From positions 1-64,000 of the forward strand of contig NZ_JAMOHY010000003.1 of assembly GCF_024448695.1 (NCBI RefSeq): a stretch of 64,000 nucleotides of DNA. The letters are read 5' to 3'. Shown here piece by piece: positions 38,450 through 47,219 of the stretch; position 1 is the stretch's first letter; each line of letters opens with the position of its first letter. This DNA comes from Stutzerimonas stutzeri. Its GTDB lineage: Bacteria > Pseudomonadota > Gammaproteobacteria > Pseudomonadales > Pseudomonadaceae. The notes below the pieces were generated by a model that saw nothing but the letters and a program-made list of their open reading frames with translations, was not told the DNA's origin and ran no database searches. Made by a program: the position numbers and the translations under genes.

Positions 38450-39619
38450 ATGGAGACCATATCCGGAATTTTAGACAACAAAGGCACGCCCCTGGAGAAG
38501 CAGAAATTCACATGGAAGGAAATGGCCGGCAAGCCGATCAGCAAGCTCGATGACGATGCCTTTACCCGCGTCCGCATCATCATCATGAATGGTGTCGAAA
38601 CAGACGCCCTGCGCCTCAAGCATGGTATTGCGCGCTTCAACAAGGAGCTGCGCCTGCCACTGGCGGAGATCCGTCGCGTCGAGCAACACCAGGCCACCAT
38701 GGTCAACTGGCTGATCGGCGCCGATCATTCACCGCTGGAAACCACCGTGGCCTACGAACAGGTCGCCATCGAAGTGACCGCCGCGGTCGCGCAGAACGAG
38801 CCGGACCCCTATCAGGCGCAGACCTATCGTTTCGGTCTGCTGGAAGACTTCGATCACCTGTACCGCTACTCGGCGATGCTTGATCGCCTGGAAGGCAAGG
38901 ATGCCAACAACATCCTGCAGGGCTATACCGACATCGTGCCCGGTCGCAAGACATCCGAGCATCACCGGCACCCGGAAAACGACATCCGTGACCACTACGA
39001 GAAACAGGAAGCGGCGCTGATCACCAAGATCCACGCGGCGCTGATCACTGGCGCGGAATACCAGACCCACGATTACTACATGAACATCGGCCCGCTGTTC
39101 GCCGATCCGCTGGCGCGCCAGCTGTACGCCGAGATCGCCTCGGTGGAAGAGCAGCACGTGACTCAGTATGGCTCGCTGTCCGACCCCAGCGAGAGCCATC
39201 TGGAAAAGTGGCTGGTGCACGAGGCGATGGAGGTCTACATGTACGCCAGCTGCGCCGAACAAGAGACCAATCCACGGATCAAGGCGATCTGGGAACGCTT
39301 CTTGGATTACGAGCTGGGCCACCTGAATGTCGCCTGCGAATGGTTCAAGAAGCTCGAAGGGCGCGACCCCGCCGAAATTCTCGCCGGCCCGTTGCCGAAA
39401 ATGGTCGAGTTCAAGAGCCAGCGCGAGTTCGTCCGTCAGGTGCTGGCCGCCGAGGTCAACCTGCGCACCGCCGGCCCGGTCTATGTGGACAAGGCCAAGG
39501 AGCCGAAGTCTTCGCTCGACTATCGCAACCACCTCGCCTCGGAAGGGCTCGCCTCGGACATCGTTTCGGCGGGTTACCAGTGGGCGCCGGGTGGCGAACT
39601 CATGCGCAAGCATTCCTGA
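38450..39619 (+). CDS. Ferritin-like domain protein, long form
   Basis: A 389-residue largely helical protein. The second half has two ExxH metal-binding motifs, E233-H236 (SVEEQHVTQYG) and E288-H291 (DYELGHLNV), with E258 and E270 available as further ligands, as in a four-helix diiron domain. The first half has ERYS-like features that are weaker (EQH at 78-80, E132-H136). ATG at 38450 with GGAGG four bases upstream. A second ferritin-like gene follows 12 bases later. No signal peptide. Function unknown; iron handling or oxidative stress is an inference. Confidence 0.75.
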   Translation: METISGILDNKGTPLEKQKFTWKEMAGKPISKLDDDAFTRVRIIIMNGVETDALRLKHGIARFNKELRLPLAEIRRVEQHQATMVNWLIGADHSPLETTVAYEQVAIEVTAAVAQNEPDPYQAQTYRFGLLEDFDHLYRYSAMLDRLEGKDANNILQGYTDIVPGRKTSEHHRHPENDIRDHYEKQEAALITKIHAALITGAEYQTHDYYMNIGPLFADPLARQLYAEIASVEEQHVTQYGSLSDPSESHLEKWLVHEAMEVYMYASCAEQETNPRIKAIWERFLDYELGHLNVACEWFKKLEGRDPAEILAGPLPKMVEFKSQREFVRQVLAAEVNLRTAGPVYVDKAKEPKSSLDYRNHLASEGLASDIVSAGYQWAPGGELMRKHS

Positions 39620-39631
39620 GGAGATTTCGAT

Positions 39632-40354
39632 ATGGCAACTGCAGCCAAAGTAGGCACCAATATGACCGGGGTACAGATGTCCCCCAAGGACACCAAAAGC
39701 CTGCTCGAAGCGGTCGAGCAGATCCGTCCGGACGTGCCCGGCAACGAAAAGGGCGCCATGCTCGAACGGGTCAAGCGCACCGAAGAAGCCGAGCGCATCG
39801 GTTCGGTACCCGTGCCGGGGTCGGCCAAGGGCATGCTCAAGACCACCTTCGACAAGGCCCTGGGCAAGAGCCCGGAAATTCTTATCGACAAGCTGGGTGA
39901 GCGCCTGGCCTTCGAGCGCAGCGGCGTGCGCCTGTACGACGCGATGATCGCCAAGGCCAAGGCACTGGAGGACGCCAACTCGGACCTGATCCAGGTGCTC
40001 AAGCACATTCGCGACGAAGAGTTCGAGCACATGAACCTGGTGCGCGAGGCCATCGAGACGCTGGGCGCAGACCCCACGGCGATGACGCCCTGTGCCGATG
40101 TGGCCGGGGTGAAATCCATGGGTGTGATGGAAGTCCTCACCGACCCGCGCACCAACGTCGCCCAGGGCATGGGCGCCTTGCTAACCATCGAGCTGGAAGA
40201 CAACGCGGCCTGGGAGCTGCTTATCGAACTGGCCGAGGCTGGTGGTCATCCCAACATCGCCAAGAGCTTTCACAAGGCCAAGGAACAGGAAGATGACCAT
40301 CTGGTGAAGATCAAGACCCTGGTCCGCCGCGACCTGATCGTGCAGATCAAGTAG
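39632..40354 (+). CDS. Ferritin-like domain protein, short form
   Basis: A 240-residue protein with a complete ferritin-like ligand set: E95 (FERSGVRLYDAM), E130-x-x-H133 (DEEFEHMNLV), E189 (LTIELEDNA) and E220-x-x-H223 (KEQEDDHL). The N-terminal 85 residues are a linker rich in charged residues. It lies 12 bases after the longer ferritin-like gene, so the two are co-transcribed and may form a hetero-oligomer. Followed by a strong terminator. Confidence 0.82.
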   Translation: MATAAKVGTNMTGVQMSPKDTKSLLEAVEQIRPDVPGNEKGAMLERVKRTEEAERIGSVPVPGSAKGMLKTTFDKALGKSPEILIDKLGERLAFERSGVRLYDAMIAKAKALEDANSDLIQVLKHIRDEEFEHMNLVREAIETLGADPTAMTPCADVAGVKSMGVMEVLTDPRTNVAQGMGALLTIELEDNAAWELLIELAEAGGHPNIAKSFHKAKEQEDDHLVKIKTLVRRDLIVQIK

Positions 40355-40375
40355 ATCCTTGCGTGCGCTTCACTT

Positions 40376-40401
40376 GGCGCGCCTTCGGGCGCGTCTTTTT
40401 T
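40376..40401 (+). terminator. Terminator after the ferritin-like pair
   Basis: GGCGCGCC and GGCGCGTC pair (one G-U) around a TTCG tetraloop, followed directly by TTTTTT. It ends two bases before the convergent HAD gene. Confidence 0.9.
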
Positions 40402-40402
40402 A

Positions 40403-41047
40403 TCAGGCGAAGGCGCTGCGCAGTTCGTTCAGCGTGGCGTAGTAATAGGCCGGCGATTCGGCCATCAGCTCGGCGTGGCTGCCGAAGCCGTAGCCGACGG
40501 CAGCAGCTTGCAGGCCGTTCTGGCGGGCGCCGATGAGGTCATGCTTGCGATCCCCGATCATCAGGGTTTGAGCGGCTTCCAGCTTTTCTTCGGCAAGCAG
40601 GTGTGCGATCAGCTCGACCTTGTTGGTACGGGTGCCGTCCAGCTCGCTGCCGTAGATCACCTTGAAGTGTTGATCGAAGGCAAAGTGGCGGGCGATCTCG
40701 CGGGCAAACACCGAGGGCTTGGAGGTCGCCACATACAGCGTACGGCCTTGCCCGCGCAGGTGTTCGAGCATCTCCAGCACACCGTCGAACAGCAGGTTCT
40801 CGTAGAGGCCCTGGGTCTTGAAGCGCTCCCGGTAGAACTCCACCGCCTGCCACGCGCGTGCCTCGTCGAAGCCGTAAAACTGCATGAACGCCTGCAACAG
40901 CGGCGGACCGATGAAGGGTTCCAGCTTGGCCAGATCCGGCTCGTTGATATCAAGCTTGGCCAGTGCATGCTGGATCGAGCGGGTAATGCCCTCGCGCGGG
41001 TCGGTGAGAGTGCCGTCAAGGTCGAAAAGAATGGTGGAGTGGTGCAT
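40403..41047 (-). CDS. HAD-superfamily phosphatase, phosphoglycolate-phosphatase-like
   Basis: A 214-residue HAD hydrolase with motif I ILFDLDGTLTDP, motif II VATSKP and motif III in LMIGDRKHDLIGARQNG, plus a helical cap (about 18-85) of the Gph/PpaX type. Substrate is not evident. It lies 76 bases downstream of the gamma-carbonic-anhydrase gene on the same strand. Confidence 0.88.
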   Translation of the reverse strand: MHHSTILFDLDGTLTDPREGITRSIQHALAKLDINEPDLAKLEPFIGPPLLQAFMQFYGFDEARAWQAVEFYRERFKTQGLYENLLFDGVLEMLEHLRGQGRTLYVATSKPSVFAREIARHFAFDQHFKVIYGSELDGTRTNKVELIAHLLAEEKLEAAQTLMIGDRKHDLIGARQNGLQAAAVGYGFGSHAELMAESPAYYYATLNELRSAFA

Positions 41048-41100
41048 GAGAACTCGTCGTTGCGTTGCGTTGCGTTGGGGTGGAATTCTATAGGGCGCAG

Positions 41101-41128
41101 CGTAGGGTCGAACAAATTCGGTCCTACG
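41101..41128. repeat. GTAGGGTCGAA hairpin repeat
   Basis: CGTAGG and CCTACG are the arms of an imperfect dyad with inner CGAA/TTCG. Its right arm contains the TAG stop of the carbonic-anhydrase-like gene (41124-41126 on the minus strand). Related to the repeats at 34.45, 56.3 and 61.4 kb. Confidence 0.6.
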
Positions 41129-41663
41129 GCGTCCCTTCCGCTATATGCATGTTCTTCAACTTCACGTAGTTGCCGGCGGTATAGCTGAAGAAGCTGCGCT
41201 CCTTGTCGGTCAACGGACGGGCCTGTTTCACCGGGCTGCCGACGTAGAGAAAGCCGCTTTCCAGCGTCTTGCCTGGCGGTACCAGGCTGCCGGCACCGAT
41301 GATGACGTCGTCTTCCACCACCGCGCCGTCCATGACGATGGAACCCATGCCCACCAGGATGCGACTGCCCAGGGTGCAGCCGTGCAGCGTGACCTTGTGC
41401 CCGACGGTCACTTCGTCGCCGATGACCAGCGGGAAACCGTCCGGGTTGAACGGCCCGGCGTGGGTGATGTGCAGCACGCTGCCGTCCTGGATGCTGCTGC
41501 GCGCGCCGATGCGGATGCGGTGCATGTCTCCGCGGATCACTGTCAGCGGCCACACCGAACTGTCTTCGTCAATCTCGATATCGCCGATCAGCACGGCGCT
41601 GGGGTCGACGAATACGCGCTGGCCGAGCCTTGGGGTGTGGTTCTGGTAGGTTCGGATGCTCAT
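41124..41663 (-). CDS. Gamma-carbonic-anhydrase-like hexapeptide protein (YrdA/PaaY type)
   Basis: A 179-residue left-handed beta-helix protein. The repeating hexapeptides run from PSAVLIGDIEIDEDSSVWPL to VVEDDVIIGAGSLVPPG, and the metal-ligand histidines appear in HITHAG and VGHKVTLHGC. These trimers bind zinc or iron; carbonic anhydrase activity is reported for some members. Starts 45 bases after the end of the AraC regulator gene on the same strand. Confidence 0.92.
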   Translation of the reverse strand: MSIRTYQNHTPRLGQRVFVDPSAVLIGDIEIDEDSSVWPLTVIRGDMHRIRIGARSSIQDGSVLHITHAGPFNPDGFPLVIGDEVTVGHKVTLHGCTLGSRILVGMGSIVMDGAVVEDDVIIGAGSLVPPGKTLESGFLYVGSPVKQARPLTDKERSFFSYTAGNYVKLKNMHIAEGTP

Positions 41664-41708
41664 CGGGTCTCCTGATGCGGCGGTGAATGGCGGTGCGCTT
41701 TGGCCGCC

Positions 41709-42524
41709 CTATGGATTGTCCATGCCTGGCGAGCCCGGGCGGAAGAACTCGCCCGGCGTTGCGCCAAACTGTTCGCGGAAGGCCGCAATAAAAGCTGAAA
41801 GTGATTCGTAACCGCAGCCCAGCGCCACGTCCGTGACGCGCTCGCCGCGCTCCAGTGCCGGCAAGGCGCTGAGCAGGCGCAGGCGTTGCCGCCAGGCGCG
41901 GAAGCTCAGCCCGGTCTCGCGCATGAACAGCCGGCTCAGGGTGCGTTCGGAAAGCCCCAGCGTCTGGCTCCAGTCCACCAGTCGCTCGCGTGAATCGGGA
42001 CGCGCCTGCAGCCTGCGGCACAACTGGCGCAGGCGTGGCTCGACCGGCAATGGCAGCACCAGTTCGACCTCCGGTGCGCTGCCGAGTTGATCCAGCAGCA
42101 CCTGCACCAGACGGCCTTCCGGGCCACTCTCCGCGTAGGCTTCGGGCAGTGTACTGAATTGCTGGATCAGTTCGCGCAGCAGCGGGCTGACCTGCAGCAC
42201 GCGGCAGCGCTCGGGTGCATCGCCAGCCACGCTGCGGTCGATGTACAGGCTGCGGATGCAGGTATCCGGGGCGCAGAACACCTGATGGGTAATGCCCGCG
42301 GGAATCCACACGGCGCGCAGCGGCGGCGCAATGAAGCGCCCGCGGTCGGTACGTACCTCGAGTACACCTTCCACGGCGTGGGACAGCTGTATCCAGGGAT
42401 GACTGTGACGATAGCCGAGCTTGAGATTGGGCGGCGAGTCGAGCTGGCCATAGACGGGCCTTGGCAGCTGCCGGAGCTCGTCGAGGCGCGCAAGCAATGC
42501 AGCTTCTTGTCCGGTTGGCGACAT
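41709..42524 (-). CDS. AraC-family transcriptional regulator
   Basis: A 271-residue regulator with an N-terminal cupin ligand domain (GYRHSHPWIQLSHAVEGVLEV and RAVWIPAGITHQV, about 20-110) and a C-terminal double helix-turn-helix (LVDWSQTLGLSERTLSRLFM and VTDVALGCGYESLSAFIAAF, about 180-265). ATG at 42524 is chosen over a longer frame. It is divergent from a bile-acid:sodium symporter-family gene 83 bases away, which it probably controls. The inducer is unknown. Confidence 0.9.
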   Translation of the reverse strand: MSPTGQEAALLARLDELRQLPRPVYGQLDSPPNLKLGYRHSHPWIQLSHAVEGVLEVRTDRGRFIAPPLRAVWIPAGITHQVFCAPDTCIRSLYIDRSVAGDAPERCRVLQVSPLLRELIQQFSTLPEAYAESGPEGRLVQVLLDQLGSAPEVELVLPLPVEPRLRQLCRRLQARPDSRERLVDWSQTLGLSERTLSRLFMRETGLSFRAWRQRLRLLSALPALERGERVTDVALGCGYESLSAFIAAFREQFGATPGEFFRPGSPGMDNP

Positions 42525-42607
42525 TTCATGCCTGCTTGGCGTTAGTCGGAAGATGCCGGTCACGATAAGGTCGCCGCCTGTTACCCGCAAGTACAAGGAT
42601 TCTCGCC

Positions 42608-43606
42608 ATGGCCCATTTGCGCCTGCTGTTCGATAACTTCACCCTCGCCCTGCTGGCGGTCATCGCCATCGCCACCTTCCTGCCCTGCGAAGGCCAGGGC
42701 GCGGTGATCTTCGGCTGGGCCACGACGTTGGCCATTGCCCTGCTGTTCTTCATGCACGGCGCCAAGCTGTCGCGTGAAGCCATCCTGGCCGGGGCCGGAC
42801 ACTGGCGCCTGCACCTGCTGGTATTCGCTTGCACCTTCGTGATGTTTCCGCTGCTGGGCCTGGCACTCAAGCCGCTGCTGACACCCATGGTGGGGAACGA
42901 GCTTTACCTGGGCATTCTCTACCTTTGTGCCCTGCCCGCCACGGTGCAGTCGGCCATTGCCTTCACCTCGCTGGCGCGTGGCAACATCCCGGCTGCGATC
43001 TGCAGTGCGGCGGCGTCCAGCCTGCTCGGCATCTTCCTCACGCCGGTACTGGTGATGCTGCTGCTGGGTGTGGAAGGTGAAGCCGGATCGACGCTGGACT
43101 CCATCGGCAAGATCGTGCTGCAACTGCTGGTGCCCTTCATTGCCGGGCAGTTTGCGCGGCGCTGGATCGGCGCCTGGGTGACGCGCAACAAGGGCTGGCT
43201 GAAATCCGTCGACCAGGGTTCCATCCTGCTGGTGGTCTATACCGCCTTCAGCGACGCGGTGGTCGAGGGGCTGTGGCAACTCATTCCACTGTCGCGACTG
43301 GTTGCACTGACGTTGGTCTGCTGTGCCCTGCTGGCACTCGTGCTCTGGCTGACGCACTGGCTTGCCAGGCGGTTGGGCTTCAACCTCGAAGACCGCATCA
43401 CCATTCTCTTCGCCGGCTCGAAGAAGAGCCTGGCCACCGGCGTGCCCATGGCCCAGGTGCTTTTCGCCAGCAGTGCCGTGGGGATGATCATCCTGCCGCT
43501 GATGATCTTCCACCAGATTCAGCTGATGGTCTGCGCGGTGCTCGCCCAGCGCTATGCGCAGCGTGATGAGGAGCCGAAGCCGGTTTCCGAAGCCGCTACG
43601 TCATAG
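42608..43606 (+). CDS. Bile acid:Na+ symporter family transporter (SLC10A7-like)
   Basis: A 332-residue integral membrane protein with about ten helices. The start FDNFTLALLAVIAIATFLPC, the FFMHGAKLSREAI motif, GNELYLGILYLCALPATVQSAIAFTSLARGN and the GSKKSLATGVPMA crossover motif are those of the bile acid:sodium symporter superfamily, SLC10A7/YfeH branch. Substrate unknown. Divergent from the AraC regulator. Confidence 0.9.
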   Translation: MAHLRLLFDNFTLALLAVIAIATFLPCEGQGAVIFGWATTLAIALLFFMHGAKLSREAILAGAGHWRLHLLVFACTFVMFPLLGLALKPLLTPMVGNELYLGILYLCALPATVQSAIAFTSLARGNIPAAICSAAASSLLGIFLTPVLVMLLLGVEGEAGSTLDSIGKIVLQLLVPFIAGQFARRWIGAWVTRNKGWLKSVDQGSILLVVYTAFSDAVVEGLWQLIPLSRLVALTLVCCALLALVLWLTHWLARRLGFNLEDRITILFAGSKKSLATGVPMAQVLFASSAVGMIILPLMIFHQIQLMVCAVLAQRYAQRDEEPKPVSEAATS

Positions 43607-43699
43607 GTATAGGGAAGCGCTATCGGTCCGATTCCAAGCTGCGCGGTCAGGCATTTGTCTTTAACATGCCGGGGGTATCCATCAGAAAGGGCCAATGCC

Positions 43700-45748
43700 G
43701 TGACCGCCAACAATCCGCTGCTTCGCGATTTCGACCTGCCGCCCTATTCCGAGATCCGCCCCGAGCATGTCGAACCCGCTGTGGACAGCATCCTCGGCGA
43801 TAACCGCGTCGCCTTGCAGGAACTGCTCAGTCGCCCGGCCGAGAGCCTCGACTGGTCCACACTGGTGGTCGGCCTGGACGAGATGAACGACCGCCTGAGC
43901 CGCGCCTGGGGGCCGGTCAGCCACCTCAATGCGGTATGCAACAACGCCGAGCTGCGCAGCGCCTACGAGGCCTGCCTGCCCAAGCTGTCCGCGTATGCCA
44001 CCGAACTCGGCCAGAACGCCGACCTGTTCGCCGCCTACCAGGCGCTGTCGCTGAGCCCCGAAGCGGACGGCTTCGACGTGGCGCAGAAGACCATCCTCGA
44101 ACACGCCCTGCGCGATTTCCGCCTGTCCGGCATCGACCTGCCGCCCGTGGAGCAGCAGCGCTTTGGCGCCATTCAGATGAAGCTTGCCGAGCTGGGCAGC
44201 ACGTTTTCCAACCAGCTGCTGGATGCGACCCAGGCCTGGACCAAGCACGTCACCGACGAAAGCCTGCTGGCCGGCATCACCGACTCGGCCAAGGCGCAGA
44301 TGGCTGAAGCGGCCAAGGCCAAGGAGTTGGACGGCTGGCTGATCAGCCTGGAATTCCCCAGCTACTACGCGGTGATGACCTACGCCGACAACCGCGCGCT
44401 GCGCGAAGAGGTCTACGTCGCCTACTCCACCCGCGCCTCCGATCAAGGGCCGAACGCCGGCCAGTTCGACAACGGCCCGGTGATGAATGAACTCCTCGAC
44501 CTGCGTCAGGAGCTGGCCAGGCTGCTGGGTTTCGGCAACTACGCCGAGCTGTCGCTGGCCACCAAGATGGCCGAAAGCACCGATCAGGTGCTGGGTTTCC
44601 TGCGCGACCTGGCCAAGCGCAGCAAGCCGTTCGCCGAGCGCGATCTGAAGGAGCTGCGCGCCTTCGCCGCCGAAAACGGTGTGGCCGATCTGCAGAGCTG
44701 GGATGTCGGCTACTTCGGTGAGAAGCTGCGCCAGCAGCGCTACAGCCTCAATCAGGAAGCGCTGCGCGAATACTTCCCCATCGACAAGGTGCTGTCCGGG
44801 CTGTTCGCCATTGTCCAGCGGCTCTACGGCATCGAAATCCACGAGCTGGAGCACTTCGACAGCTGGCACCCGGACGTGCGTCTGTTCGAGATCCGCGAAA
44901 ACGGCGAGCATGTGGGGCGCTTCTTCTTCGACCTCTACGCCCGCGCCAACAAGCGCGGCGGCGCCTGGATGGACGGTGCCCGCGACAAGCGTCGCACCTG
45001 CCTGGGCACTCTGCAGACGCCGGTGGCCAACCTGGTCTGCAACTTCACCCCGCCGGTGGGCGAACGCCCGGCGCTGCTGACTCACGATGAAGTGACCACC
45101 CTCTTCCACGAATTCGGCCACGGCCTGCATCACCTGCTGACCCAGGTCGAGCATGCCGGCGCTTCAGGCATCAACGGCGTGGCCTGGGATGCCGTCGAGC
45201 TGCCCAGCCAGTTCATGGAGAACTGGTGCTGGGAGCCGGAAGGCCTGGCGCTGATCTCCGGTCATTACCAGACCGGTGAGCGCCTGCCGCAGGACAAGCT
45301 GGAGCAGATGCTGGCGGCGAAGAATTTCCAGTCGGGACTGATGATGGTGCGCCAGCTGGAATTCTCACTGTTCGACTTCGAGCTGCACGCCACCCACGGC
45401 GACGGGCGCAGCGTGCTTGAGGTGCTCGAAGGCATCCGCGATGAGGTCTCGGTGATGCGTCCGCCGGCCAGTAACCGCTTCCCCAATAGCTTCGCGCACA
45501 TCTTCGCGGGTGGCTATGCGGCCGGTTACTACAGCTACAAGTGGGCCGAAGTGCTGTCGTCCGATGCCTTCTCGCGCTTCGAGGAAGAAGGCGTGTTCAA
45601 CCCCGAAACCGGCCGCGCCTTCCGCGACGCCATCCTGGCCCGCGGCGGTTCGCAGGAGCCGATGGTCCTGTTTGTCGATTTCCGAGGCCGTGAGCCGTCC
45701 ACCGACGCGCTGCTGCGCCACCTTGGCCTGACGGAGAAAGTGGCATGA
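43700..45748 (+). CDS. prlC: Oligopeptidase A
   Basis: A 682-residue cytosolic M3 metallopeptidase that degrades oligopeptides and cleaved signal peptides. The zinc motif HEFGH is at 470-474, preceded by PPVGERPALLTHDEV and followed by the family block VAWDAVELPSQFMENWCWE. GTG at 43700 with AAAGGG upstream gives the family N-terminus (TANNPLLRDFDLPPYSEI). Its end overlaps yheV by four bases. Confidence 0.97.
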   Translation: MTANNPLLRDFDLPPYSEIRPEHVEPAVDSILGDNRVALQELLSRPAESLDWSTLVVGLDEMNDRLSRAWGPVSHLNAVCNNAELRSAYEACLPKLSAYATELGQNADLFAAYQALSLSPEADGFDVAQKTILEHALRDFRLSGIDLPPVEQQRFGAIQMKLAELGSTFSNQLLDATQAWTKHVTDESLLAGITDSAKAQMAEAAKAKELDGWLISLEFPSYYAVMTYADNRALREEVYVAYSTRASDQGPNAGQFDNGPVMNELLDLRQELARLLGFGNYAELSLATKMAESTDQVLGFLRDLAKRSKPFAERDLKELRAFAAENGVADLQSWDVGYFGEKLRQQRYSLNQEALREYFPIDKVLSGLFAIVQRLYGIEIHELEHFDSWHPDVRLFEIRENGEHVGRFFFDLYARANKRGGAWMDGARDKRRTCLGTLQTPVANLVCNFTPPVGERPALLTHDEVTTLFHEFGHGLHHLLTQVEHAGASGINGVAWDAVELPSQFMENWCWEPEGLALISGHYQTGERLPQDKLEQMLAAKNFQSGLMMVRQLEFSLFDFELHATHGDGRSVLEVLEGIRDEVSVMRPPASNRFPNSFAHIFAGGYAAGYYSYKWAEVLSSDAFSRFEEEGVFNPETGRAFRDAILARGGSQEPMVLFVDFRGREPSTDALLRHLGLTEKVA

Positions 45749-46020
45749 GCGACGCACCGAAAGTGACCAAGCGCTTTATCGCCGGCGCCGTGTGCCCGGC
45801 CTGTAGTGCGACCGACAGTATCAAGATGTGGGATGTGGATGACGTGCCGCACCGCGAATGCGTGGTCTGCGGCTATGCCGACACCCTCAATGCTCAGGGA
45901 CAGTCGGTGCCCTCGGAGCTGGGCACGCGGGTCAATCAGGCCAAGCCGAAAGCACCGGAGACGCAGGTGCAGACCGTGCAGTTCTTCCCCAATCCGAAGT
46001 TGAAGAAGACCCCCGAGTAA
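45745..46020 (+). CDS. yheV: YheV-family zinc-ribbon protein
   Basis: A 91-residue protein with two CxxC knuckles (CPAC and CVVC) 20 residues apart, separated by IKMWDVDDVPHRE; this is the YheV signature. Probably a small zinc ribbon of unknown function. It overlaps the prlC stop (ATGA) and is translationally coupled to it. Confidence 0.93.
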   Translation: MSDAPKVTKRFIAGAVCPACSATDSIKMWDVDDVPHRECVVCGYADTLNAQGQSVPSELGTRVNQAKPKAPETQVQTVQFFPNPKLKKTPE

Positions 46021-46021
46021 G

Positions 46022-46048
46022 GCTCGTTCCCCACGCGGGGCGACGAGC
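46022..46048 (+). terminator. Possible terminator hairpin after yheV
   Basis: GCTCGT and ACGAGC form the base of a stem, with inner CCCC and GGGG closing on ACGC. No T run follows, so termination is uncertain. It separates prlC-yheV from the LexA-box gene. Confidence 0.4.
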
Positions 46049-46086
46049 GGGCGTAGCCCGGTTAACGCTGTAGGAAACGGCTCTGA

Positions 46087-46106
46087 TACTGTATATAAAA
46101 ACAGTA
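46087..46106 (+). promoter_or_regulatory. LexA (SOS) box
   Basis: TACTGTATATAAAAACAGTA is a near-perfect match to the CTG-N10-CAG LexA operator, including the flanking TA and TA and the AT-rich centre. It lies 13 bases before the ATG of the radical SAM gene and just before its CGGAG ribosome binding site, so bound LexA would block initiation. Confidence 0.88.
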
Positions 46107-46119
46107 TTCGGAGCCGTTC

Positions 46120-47184
46120 ATGTTCACGCCGAAAAACACCCCGCGCGGTCGCGGCACCGCGATCAATCCGCACAATCGGTTCGCGCCGACCCTCAGCGAG
46201 TCCTGTGACGATGGCTGGGAGCAGGAGGTGCCACCCACGCGCGCCACTGAAGTTCGTCGCGAGACAGCCAAGACCGTCATCAGTCGCAATAAGTCGCCGG
46301 ATGTCGGCTTCGATCGGTCGGTAAACCCCTATCGTGGCTGCGAACATGGTTGCATCTACTGTTTCGCCCGCCCCAGCCATGCCTATTGGGATTTGTCGCC
46401 AGGTATCGATTTCGAGACCCGGCTGATTGCCAAGACCAACCTTGCCGAGTGCCTGGAACAGGAGCTGAGCAGACCGGGCTACGTACCGCAGCCCATCGCG
46501 CTGGGGGTGAATACCGATGCCTATCAGCCGCTGGAGCGCGAACAGCGGCTGACCCGCCAGGCACTCGAGATTTTGCTGCGTTTCAAGCATCCGGTGCACA
46601 TCATCACCAAGGGCTCGCTGGTGCTGCGCGATCTGGATCTGCTGGTGCCGTTGGCCGAGCAGCGACTGGTCAGTGTTTCGGTCAGCCTGACCACGCTGGA
46701 TGACGAACTTAAGCGCATCATGGAACCCCGTGCTGCCTCGCCCGCCGCGCGGCTGCGCGTGTTGCGCACGCTGCATGAAGCCGGCGTGCCGGTCAGTGTG
46801 ATGTGCGCACCGATGATCCCGATGATCAACGACATGGAGCTGGAGCGCCTGCTCGAAGCGGCACGCGAAGCGGGTGCAGTGTCGGCGGGTTATGTGCTGC
46901 TGCGCCTGCCTCATGAGGTAGCCGAGTTGTTCGAGGGATGGTTGACCGAGCACTTCCCGCAGCGTGCCGCGCATGTGATGAGCCTGGTTCGCCAGTCACG
47001 CGGTGGCAAGGACTACGACAGTCGCTTCGGCAGCCGCATGCGCGGCGAAGGCCAGTTCGCCGAGCTGCTGGCCCAGCGCTTCCGCCTGGCCTGCAAGCGC
47101 CTGGGCTTCAATCGTCGCGAACAGAATGCGGGGCTCGATTGCAGCCGCTTTGCTCCGCCGGGGCAGCAGATGAGTTTGCTCTAG
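46120..47184 (+). CDS. Radical SAM protein, SplB-related (PA0069 family)
   Basis: A 354-residue radical SAM enzyme with the cluster motif CEHGCIYC (C74, C78, C81) after VNPYRGC, in the family annotated as spore-photolyase-like DNA repair proteins (COG1533). Later blocks are LGVNTDAYQPLERE, VHIITKGSLVLRD and VSVSLTTLDDELKRIMEPRAASP. The LexA box directly upstream ties it to the DNA-damage response. Its actual substrate is not established; the homologue PA0069 is, from memory, listed in the P. aeruginosa LexA regulon. Confidence 0.9.
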   Translation: MFTPKNTPRGRGTAINPHNRFAPTLSESCDDGWEQEVPPTRATEVRRETAKTVISRNKSPDVGFDRSVNPYRGCEHGCIYCFARPSHAYWDLSPGIDFETRLIAKTNLAECLEQELSRPGYVPQPIALGVNTDAYQPLEREQRLTRQALEILLRFKHPVHIITKGSLVLRDLDLLVPLAEQRLVSVSVSLTTLDDELKRIMEPRAASPAARLRVLRTLHEAGVPVSVMCAPMIPMINDMELERLLEAAREAGAVSAGYVLLRLPHEVAELFEGWLTEHFPQRAAHVMSLVRQSRGGKDYDSRFGSRMRGEGQFAELLAQRFRLACKRLGFNRREQNAGLDCSRFAPPGQQMSLL

Positions 47185-47219
47185 CGGCGGGGCTGAGGGC
47201 GCTCACAGCGGCCTGTACG

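Noticed and set aside
45535-46974. 479-codon minus-strand open frame across prlC, yheV and the radical SAM gene
   Set aside because: It covers three well-supported plus-strand genes and the LexA box.
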